Assembly: GCA_963210315.1 (NCBI GenBank)
Contig: OY723320.1
Location: 1,116,001-1,180,000, forward strand
Direction of reading: 5' to 3'
Origin: Rhynchopus euleeides
Taxonomy: Eukaryota > Euglenozoa > Diplonemea > Diplonemida > Diplonemidae
DNA: 64,000 nt
Below, piece by piece: positions 20,216-30,100 of this stretch (position 1 is the first letter of the stretch; the number at the start of each line of letters is the position of its first letter). The translations under genes were made by a program, and so were the position numbers. The notes beneath the pieces were generated by a model. The model ran no database searches. It saw nothing but the letters and a program-made list of their open reading frames with translations, and was not told the origin of the DNA.

Positions 20216-20415
20216 GGTACGAAGAGTACGCGTCGAAACCGGTGTCACGTCGTGTTGGGGAATCCTTCGGGAGTGCGATACTGAAGGGGAGGTGCTACTG
20301 CCCGTGCAGGGCGACACCGCCTTAAAACTTTATAACCACACACACACACACAGCGATGGGCTAGGACCCGTGCACCAGGGTTACAATAACCCACCTTAAA
20401 AAGTGATCAACACAC
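20216..20415 (+). repeat. Dispersed repeats: copy 2 of the 13838 family plus inverted copy of the 11440 block
   Basis: 20216-20300 shares ordered blocks with 13838-13960. 20355-20415 is the reverse of 11440-11480, with TGGGCTAGGACCCGTGCA ... CCCACCTTAAAAAGTGATCAA. (CA)n tracts lie at 20337-20352 and 20409-20420. Confidence 0.5.
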
Positions 20416-21147
20416 ACACACGTGAATCCTTTTCGAGTCGTGTGTATCACACCGAGCAGCACCCCTTGCTCTTGGTGGCATCACTCTACTCTTGGTGTGG
20501 TGTGGCATATCCACTGCCACACACACAGACACACACGGGGTGGGCAACATGACCCGCGCAGGATCCCCCCCTCCCCACACAAAACATGGTCACCACACAC
20601 ACACACACACACGCAGCTCACCCCATTCTCACTTGTCTGCGTTGTCTGAGCGAAGGCATCTGTCTTCATAATATACTGTTTTTGCACACAAAAAAAAAAC
20701 GCGCCCCCGGAGGGGCGGGGTGTGTGTATGGGTGTGGGGGGGGATGTGAGCGCCTCGCCACTGCTAATGTTCGCGTCTTGGCGTGGAAGGTGTTAAGGCC
20801 CTAACACGGCCCACCCTTTCTCTCCTGCCTCACACCCCCAGCCCCGCCCCCATCACTCCCCCCCCCCCCCCCCCCCCCCCGCAACAAGCAAGCAGAGTTG
20901 CAATACCGGTCGGTTTGAGCTGGATGGACTGGGTGATATCTGCCACTGGTCTCTCTTCCCCCACCCCCCCCCCCCCCCCCCTTGTTGCAGAACAGGGCAG
21001 AAAGCGATAGGGGGGGGGGGGGAAGTTTGTGGTTTGTGTTGATTCAAGCAGCTTACCACTGCACAAATCACCCTTGTCACCCCCGCCCCCATGCCACCCC
21101 ACCCCAGGCAGACCAGCAATACCCCTGGTCGTTCCCTATTCTCCGCC

Positions 21148-24100
21148 ATGGGCAAGTTTGACAGTGGCTCCGAGGCCAGCCGCAGCGTGTCGCCCGGCAG
21201 GCGTGGTGGCCGCCAGGCCGAGGGGGGTGACGAACGTCAGGTTTCAAACAGCCCCCGCCGCGGGCGCAGCCCGCTGAGCCCTCGTGATGGCGGGCGTGAC
21301 GGTGGCCGTGATGGCCGCCGTGGCGGTGACAGGCGTGGCGGCGACAGGAGCAACAACCGGAGGGGCCGTGACTGGTATGCCCCCCCCTCCCCCCTCCCCC
21401 CTCCCCCCTCCCCCCTCCCCTGCTTGATCTGAATGTGCCCGCCCCCCCCCCCCTAGGCATACTTGTACCCCCATATGGGGAAGGCCAAAAATATGGGGAA
21501 AATATGGGGGGAATATGGGGGGTTTTTCAAGTCCTGTTCCCCCATATTTCCCCCATATGGGGGATATATGGGGGAAAACCCAGGGGGTTCCTCAGGTGGA
21601 AGCAGTCAGCAAACAGTTCTCTTCGTTCTGCTTTTCACAGGGTGTGAAGTCAGCCACTGACAGGGGACGTCTAGCACCTTGCAGGGACATCTCACCTCGT
21701 TGCTTTCTGCAGAGAGGAAACGCCCGGCTGAAGTGCTCGAGTCAGACCACAACAAGGTGCTGTGAGAGTGCCGACCGCCACTTTCTTCAAGTCTGAGTAG
21801 CGGTCATCAGAGCATGCTGTCCAGTAGTCCTGTCTTTGCTGGCAGAACAGTTGCGTCCTGCAGCCAGTCCTTGTACTGGCCTTCACAGGTCTCATTCCAC
21901 CCGGCAGATGCAGCTTGAACATGTCAAGCTGCCTGGTGACGAGCGTCGACTCCGACTTTTCGGCGCTCGGAGCGGTCAAAAGCGGCGGAAGCGCCTGACA
22001 CCAGAATGCACTGCTTGTGAATTCCCTTGTCTAATTAAGGACCTCAGGGGGCAGTTCGCAATCGCAAACACACCAGAGGAGGAGGACAGCGAGTGTGAGA
22101 GTGAGGACTTAAAAACACAAGAGTGTGTGTTGTGAGGAGCTGTTAACCCTGAACGCGCTATGTGTGTCTGTGCGTATGTGTCCACCACCGCTGCCGCTGT
22201 CACTGCGGTGCCCCGCCAAACCGGGAAGCGTTCGCTCTCCGCTGCCGCTGTATCGGCGCAGGAGAGGAACAGGAGGTCGGTGCGACCCACCTGGGGGATC
22301 TTCCAGGGGGGGCCAGACCTGGCCACACCTGAACGAGCGCGCACCTCCCCAGGATCGGACTCCTGGAGGATCCCCAACAAGGCATGAGGCCGGTTTCGAC
22401 GCGCACTTCGTGTGTGTCTGTGCCTGAGTGGTTTGATGTTCTCCCGTTGCAGCACGAATACCCCCATATCCCCCCATATGGGCCCCATATTTCCCCCATA
22501 TTCCCCCATATTTTACCGGGTTTTCCCCATATTTTCAGCCTTTTTCCCCATATGGGGGCGGGGTTTTGAGACCCCCCATATTTCCCCCAGATTTAGGGGG
22601 TTCCCCATATGGGGGGACAAGTATGCCTAGGGGGGGTCAAATGGGGGTGACAAACACGATTTTTCAAAAAACCGGCGCAGAGGCCCCAAAGCCCCCGTAA
22701 ACCCTCCAAACCCCCCCAGATCGGTCCGGAAACCCATCGAACCCCACTTTTCCACCATTCCGGGCACCTCAGGTGCCCGAATTGGGGTACCTAAATTTTG
22801 TGCCACCGTTTGGTACCGGACAGTGCCACTGTGTGGGAGGTTGGAAAAGAAAATGCCCCAACACACCACATCTGAGGGTTGCAATGCATGTTGCTTGCCA
22901 ACCACGTCATCCGGTGGGTGTCAGGCGCTATGTAGGTGGCATCAGCCAGGTCTTCGATGTGTTCTGGCTTGTATATGTACCTCCCTGCCTGCGGCACAGG
23001 CACTGCCTTTGTCCCCCACACCAGCCACAGAGAGCGTATTGTACTCGGTCCACGGTTGCTGATTCATTGTGATGCGTTGTATCCTCGAGTGAACGTCACA
23101 CACTAGTGGCACCACCACCCGCCATCCGAGAGCTGTATTGACTTTGCGCCCTTCCGTTGCATTCACCTCGCCACGCATATTGCACTGTTCAGTACCAGTG
23201 CTCTTGGGCCAGGCAAAGTAGACCGCAGCAACTACCAATTCTGGCACAATGGGTACCACGACAGCGCACTTCGTGTGTTCCCGGAATGTACAGCTCGTGT
23301 TGCAACAGTCGTTGTCAACACATCCCGGTTGTGGAGCACTGCTGCACAGGAATCACACGACCATCTGGACTTGTTCCGTACCTACAGGCAGCCTCCCGGT
23401 GCATGGTGGCAGGGAGGTACATATACAAGCCAGAACTCATCGAAGACCTGGCTAATGCCACCTACATAGCGCCTGACACCCACCGGATGACGTGGTTGGC
23501 AAGCAACATGCATTGCAACCCTCAGATGTGGTGTGTTGGGGCATTTTCTTTTCCAACCTCCCACACAGTGGCACTGTCCGGTACCAAACGGTGGCACAAA
23601 ATTTAGGTACCCCAATTCGGGCACCTGAGGTGCCCGGAATGGTGGAAAAGTGGGGTTCGATGGGTTTCCGGACCGATCTGGGGGGGTTTGGAGGGTTTAC
23701 GGGGGCTTTGGGGCCTCTGCGCCGGTTTTTTGAAAAATCGTGTTTGTCCACGTAAAAGGGCACGGTGCACTAGTTTGGTAGTTACGAGTGACCTCAACTA
23801 GTGGAGTCGACAACCTCAAACTCGACAACTGCCAGTTGTCGACTCGACAACTGGCACTTGTCGAGTCGACAACTGGCAGTTGTCGACTCGACAACTCTAT
23901 ACACTGTACTGCAGGAAGAACGCCCAAATATGAAGGGAAAAACGCACAGTTGGGTGTGTGCTTGGGATATGAGGTGTGGTGGCATATCAGCGCTGGACTT
24001 TGTTGCGAATTTCCTTGTCCCCTTCTCAAGGATGGTCAGTCTTCATGTGGAGATCGCGTTCACGGACACTACGGAAGGTCTCAAAGCAAAGTAAGCAACG

Positions 24101-27100
24101 TTTTGTTGTGAGAGAGCGGGGGTGGTGGGCCAGGTAGTGCTGGCTTTGTCCCTTCAATCTTATTGTTGTGTGACATATTTTGCATTCGATTGTGCATGAC
24201 GAGCAAGGGACATTGCTCCCTGGTCTGTGCTTTGCATCGTAGTGTGCAAACAGAGACGTTTTCTTTGCTGAGGAGTAGTCACAAATAATGCATCGAAATT
24301 CATGAACCTCCTCCGGGAGAGACTGGGTTTCTTCTTGAGTAGGGGTGGGAGGCACACCCCAAGGTTCCTTGCCACACACACACACGTTCAGTATGGTTTT
24401 CGGTGGTTTTTTCGGATCAATCCAAAAGACACACCCGCTCTGACCTCTCTCTTTGACGTGGTCCGCCAGCCCAGCAGACTCAAGTCTTCGGTAGAGAGAT
24501 CCTGTTGCCTTTTCCCAGCTGCCCGCAACAACACATGAACACACATTGAATGCCCCAACGGCGGTCATTAACTTCGGAGTATGTCCTGAACCCCCCCAAA
24601 GCCCATTCTCGCCCCAACTTTGAAGTTGTTGGATCTCGAAAAGAATGAGGTCGCGCTCCATAGTCCTTTCCGAGGCACAGGCTGAGTAGATCTTGCTTCG
24701 ACCGTTGCCAGCTTCCAAAGCTTAGAGCAATACCTGCAGCTAAGCGGATCCTGGCTGTGAGGTCCCTGCTGCCCGGGTTATAGCCATCAGCAGTCAGGAC
24801 AACACGAGGGTGTTCCATGTCGATGCGATGCAGGTGTGTTTCGACAATGTGCTCGAGAGTTTTGAGCAAACTACCCCTCCTTGCCTCGACCACTCTCTGG
24901 AGGTGCTCTTCATGCTTCCTCACCGTCGCCGGGGAGAGCCCGTGCCTCTCAGGCGCCTTCCCGTGCTCCCGAAACGTCTCTCGAATGCATTTCGAGATTT
25001 CACCGCACTTCCGGATGGACGTCCCTGCCACAAATCGTGACCTGCGAATACCCTCAGCCATCAAGGACATTTCATCTTGCATTGTCTCTTCGGAACCATT
25101 CCCACCCGGCTCTCCTGTGGTGTGTGTGTGCATCCCAACAAAAAAGGCTATGCCTGAGGAACCGGCGGGGGGAGGATGACGTCAAGAGTGATAACCAAAA
25201 AAGGGAAAGTGTCACTGCGATCGTTCTGCACCTTTTCTTCCGTTTGCTTTCATATACGTTGACGCTTCCACACTCACACTGGATCATCAAATGTCATCCA
25301 CATCCACCTGCGTTGGGCCTGAGTTAGATTGGCTTGGGCTAGGTGGGGGGGCAGTCTCACTTGCCTCATCGTCCAGTTCCTCTTCTTCATCTTCGTCGCC
25401 ATCCAGCAAGTCTGTAAACTTGCCGGTGTCAGTCGTTGCCTGTATCGACTGTTCGCCGCCAGAATCCACCAGCAGCTGCCTCACAACGACGATCCCCTCA
25501 CGGTCCTTGACCTGCGCAGCGTGACCCGGGTCCAGCAGGTACTTGGAGGGGATGTGCAGGTCCACCTCGTACTCCTTCGCCTCCAAGTCCTGCGTTGCGC
25601 GCAGCCTCCGCAGGGTGAGGCGCAGAATGTGCCCATTCTGGGTCACCTTCTGTACCGTCGACAGCCCAGATTCCACGATGAACTCGTAGAATCCCCCGAC
25701 GGTTCTTGGAGCAAAGGTGTTGGCTGCTCCCTGCAACGACGACACGTCTCTCTTCCTTCCTGAGTATTGAGGAAAGATCTTGTCTGCCTTCGAGGATGCC
25801 TTCGTCTTCTGGGGGGCAGCCAGCTTCACCTCTGCGGCGTAGAGCCGGGACATCTTTACGCCCGAGGTGAGGGCGGCGTGCGGGTGCAGCTTCTGCATCT
25901 GCTCCAGTTTCGCCTTGGACTTGGCGGAGGCTGATGGAGATGGTGTGATCCTCACACCAATGAACTCCGTATCCGTCCCCCCCTTGGTGCGGATGGAGTA
26001 CCTCTCCAGCTGCGCCTCCTTCGCCGACTTCTCCGACACCGTCCCCCCCTGGTACTCCTTGTACCTGGCCCCCATCGCCGCGCTCACGGTCCCGTCGTTG
26101 CCCTTTATGGGCTTGCCCGTGATCTTCCCGATCAGTGCCTTCAGGGCTGTGTTCGACAGCCGCCCCCCCTCCTCCGGCTCGACGTAGTATTCAACAAAAA
26201 GTTGAATAAAGCCCGGCTGAGTGGCGGGCTGCTTCGTCGGGGGGGCCGAGCTCGGGGCGGTTTCCTCCGTTCTGCTTCTCTTCGCCGTGGTTTTGGCAGA
26301 GGCAGGCATGATTGATAGCTGTGTGTGTGTGTGTCTGTTGGCGTGTGTGTATCTATTCAACAATGGAGGTAATCTGGTCAGGGCTTGCAAGACCCTGGTG
26401 ATGTGGGTTGTGGGAGGGAGAAACGGCACAAGGAAATTCGCAACAAAGTCCAGCGCTGATATGCCACCACACCTCATATCCCAAGCACACACCCAACTGT
26501 GCGTTTTCCCCTTCATACTTGGGCGTTCTTCCTGCAGTACAGTGTATAGAGTTGTCGAGTCGACAAGTGCCAGTTGTCGACTCGACAAGTGCCAGTTGTC
26601 GAGTCGACAACTGGCACTTGTCGTCAACAACCCAGTCAGTTGTCGAAGTTTCAGTTGTCGACTCCACTAGTGGTTGCCAACACTAGCGCACCGTGGGTGG
26701 CATTTGACCCCCCCTACCCCCCCCCCCCCCCCCGCCCCGCCCCCATGTGGGATACAGCACATCCCGTGGGGGAGGGGGGAGAACGGAGAGGGGGGTGAGA
26801 GAGATATATATTCATAGGGGGGGGGTCTTTGCTGGTCGACAAACTTCGTCAGTTTTCAGCCAATTCAACAGGAAATGCACCACAATGCACTGACGATCCA
26901 CCCTGTAGCGAAGACCCCCCCATAAAAAGCTAAAGCCCTGCGCCGCATGCCCTTCCACCCTTCCCCCCACCCCCCAGCAGGGCAAGCTCCGGAGGCTAGG
27001 AGTGTGCTTGTCTTCTTCTTCTGCATCAACTGTTGTTTCCCGTCTGTCGCAACGGGGCTGCTGTTGTGGCGCACGCCGCTGGGGTGGGGTGGGGGGGGGG

Positions 27101-30100
27101 GGGGATAGAGGAGGAGGGCTGCCCGGCGTAGGCACCCTCCCCCTCCGCCCCCACACCCTAGCCCAAGAAATTTTCTCCATCTTCCGGACGGCGCTCTCTC
27201 TTCAGCTCCGCGGCTCTTCAGCTTGTCTACTCCTGCCAATGGTGTTGTGTGTGTGTGCTGGGCTGGCCATTGCCAGTGCGGCACATATATACCCACATCA
27301 CTGCCACCGACGGAGGTTTATGGCGACAGCTCGCGGGGTGGCATGAGGCATGAGAGGAAAAATACCGGAGAAAAAAAAGCACCCATCGTTCTTCTTCTCC
27401 GCCCCGCGTGGGTCATCTCCGCCTTGCGCAAAACGAATGTGCTGCTTCTTTCGAAGGGATCACCCACCACCGGAGCTGTGAAGGGGAGAGACGAGAACAA
27501 GTCAACAAGTCTTCTTCCGAGACACAAGGCAGGTGGTGCTGCCTTCTCAGGCCTTGCCCTCCCCACGCCTGCTGAAGTGTCGGGGGCACACCGAGACTGG
27601 CACCGCACCCGAATGGCAAACTGCCGCCTGGTGGTGGCTTGGTCAAGCCTATATCAGAGGCATCGAGTCGTGCTTCTCACCAGCACTGGGGGCCATGCCC
27701 TTTCTCTACCTCACGAGATGTCTTCGCTTGTCTTCGCCAAACACAGCTGCGCCTGCTGATACCAGACAGCGCCCACACTGAAGGGACCTCCGACCCGTCA
27801 GCTCGTGGTGTCTTTCCCACCGGCATGCAGCACTTCTCGCCGACACTGGGGGGCCAACCCTTGGCTACGCCACGAGATGTCTTCGCCAAACACCCTGTGC
27901 TGCTGACACCAGAGAGTGTGTACCCTCAAGGGGCCAGGCGGCCACCACCTCCGGCAAGAAGACGCTGCAAACTGGATGCAGTCCCCCCGACACATTCACC
28001 TGGAGGCAGGGCGTGCCTAACGGCAGCGCCCTGCTTTGCAGGGTGGGTGCCCACCCCGACGACAGGCGGCCTCGCAGCAGGTTGCCTCTGCCACTCCGAC
28101 CCGTCTACGCCTTCCCGACGCCCGACTCCTGCCCTGCCGTCTCGTCGACTTCCCTCCCAAAAGGGAGGGGCGTTAAGTATTTCCCTCCGGCATGAAGCGC
28201 TTCTCACCGACACTGGGGGGGCCCAGACCCTTTGCTACGTCACGAGATGTCTTCGCCAAACACGGATGTGCCTGCTGATACCAGACAGCGCCCGCCCTCA
28301 AGGGATAGCCTCCTCCGACCCGTCTACTCCTGCCCTGCCAGCTCGTGGTGTCTTTTCCCACCGGCATGCAGCGCTTCTCACCGACACTGGATGCTACGTC
28401 ACGAGATGTCTTCATCAAAACGTTTCTTCGATCTCAAAACGAATATACCTCGATCGCGGGCCCCTTGGTTTTGCCCCAACAGCGTCTGTCCCGGATTTGC
28501 ATCATCGCATCGAGCTGTCGTACAGCACGAATTACACGTCATCGTCAGCTGTTCGGTCATCTTGCCGGCACTACTCACGGGGCGGCAAAACCCGACCCCC
28601 CGCCGCTCGCATCTTCATCACATCGGTCGGATGAAATGTAGGGTGCGTTAAGTTGGCATACATCGACTGCATCGACAGCAATCACCGACAGCAGCAGACG
28701 GGGGGTTCGTGGGTATCGGTAGAAGTCCGAAGAAGCTGCTTCTATTCCACACCCTCCTACCCCCCCTGGCGCGGATGCTGCTGACACCAGAGAACGCTCA
28801 CCCTCAAGGGGGCCAGGCGCGCACAGCAAGAAGGCGCTGCACAGAACTGGATGCACTCAGGGCGTGCCTATCGGCAGCGCCCTGCCTTGCAGGGTGGGTG
28901 CCACCCCCGACGACACGGCCTTCCTCCGACCCGTCTGCTCCTGCCCTGCCATCTTCAGGGGCGGTTCCTCTCTTCAGCTTTTCAGCTCTTCAGCTTCTCT
29001 ACTCCCTGCCGATGGTGGGGTCGCCTGTGCGGCACATGCCCCTGTACATCGACAGCCCGGGATGGGACTGCAAAGTCGCCTTCTTCTTCTTCTTCTTCTC
29101 GGGATCATCTTCGCCTTGCGCTGCTTCTTTCAAAGCTAGATGCACATCGACAGCCTTCTCCACAGCCGCAGGGCAGCTGAATCTTCTTCTCCGCCGGATC
29201 TCTCTGGGAATGATGTCTCTGCGTCCATCCCCGCTTCTTCCGAGGGCCAACCCCATCCAACGCCTCAACACCGTTGCGCAACCTGCATGTGGCCAGAGAG
29301 CCACTCACATACACGACTCACCACTGAGTGCGCAGTGCGCCGCCAGGGTACCTCGACAAACGCGGGAGGGCATCTGTGGGATGTCCTTCTCTTCTGCGCG
29401 CCTCAGAAGTAGATCCCGCCATGCCGAGCTGGCGGGGGAGGGTGGGAGATGCTTTGTTCTTCTTACCCTGCAGCTGTGCAGCTGTTGTGTGCATGGGGGC
29501 ACCACCCACCGGCACGGCACCCGGCCCCCTTTGATGTGATCTGTTCCACTGTGTCCCACACAGCACACGAATAGGAAACCCCCCCCTCCCCCTTCCCCCT
29601 GCATCCTGTATTTCTTTCCGCCGTCTTTCCCGTTGCCCCTTCAGGGGCCTTCGCGACCCCGGTGTGGCAAATCGAGGCGCTCCTCTTGCCCTTTATTCAG
29701 CCTGGGCGGGATGACGCTCAAGGAGCGGGGTGTACACCTCTTCCGCAGCCCCGCCCTTGCGTTCCGAATTATATTTTCAGTAGCATTGCAATCGCTCGTT
29801 TATTTTGAGGGCAGATCCTACCAACGTGTTTTTGCTCCCCCATGCCATGGCTCACAATTGGGCAGCTGGCAGCTTGCCCTGAGGGGTGGAAGGTCCCGCA
29901 GTAGTGCTCCCCCCGTTCTCTGTCTGGGGGGTGGGGTGTGCGGAGGATGTGTGTGTGTGCAATGCAACGAAGGGGCGGCGGATGCCTTCGCAAGGGAGGG
30001 CACGCCGCACAACATCGCCCGAACCTGGCGCCCCGCCACCTGCTGTGATATCAACATCTACAGGCCCCCGCCGGAGAACGAGAACGCCAGGTCTGTTTAC

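Larger units (their letters stand above)
23761..26695 (-). mobile_element. 2.9-kb CACGGTG-ended DNA transposon with coding capacity
   Basis: The ends CACGGTGCACTAGTTTGG and CACGGTGCGCTAGTGTTGG are mirrored, and GG is duplicated at the target (23759-23760, 26696-26697). The subterminal 250 bp on each side are also mirrored. They contain tandem GTCGACTCGACAACTGGCAG units and a shared block (CTATACACTGTACTGCAGGA...). Three minus-strand frames lie inside: an acidic-tailed protein (25287-26309), a central frame (to 25133) and a C2H2 finger frame (24026-24718). CACTA/EnSpm-type (CMC) is the closest known group by end sequence and short target duplication. No DDE transposase domain is recognisable by eye. 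Confidence 0.75.
22630..26714 (-). mobile_element. 1.15-kb palindromic TA-flanked element, copy C (split)
   Basis: Opposite orientation to the other four copies. Its own DNA is 22630-23760 plus 26698-26714, ending in TA at 26715. A CACGGTG transposon (23761-26695, duplicated GG) interrupts it 20 bp from its right end. The unit can be read across the insertion: CCACGTAAAAGGG then TGGCATTTGACC. Confidence 0.8.
21375..30063 (+). other. Giant intron 1 of the RRM gene, hosting nested transposons
   Basis: Runs from GTATGC to CTACAG. Contents in order: C-rich microsatellite (21380-21420), a CATATGGGG TIR element (21456-22627), a palindromic element (22630-26714) split by a 2.9-kb CACGGTG transposon (23761-26695), a 105-bp MITE (26817-26921), a degenerate minisatellite (27660-28950), then about 1.1 kb of unremarkable DNA. 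All other introns of this gene are under 250 bp. Confidence 0.6.

Noticed and set aside
27639-28634. 331-codon open frame as a gene
   Set aside because: It runs straight across a minisatellite; its protein repeats with the DNA and has no domain.
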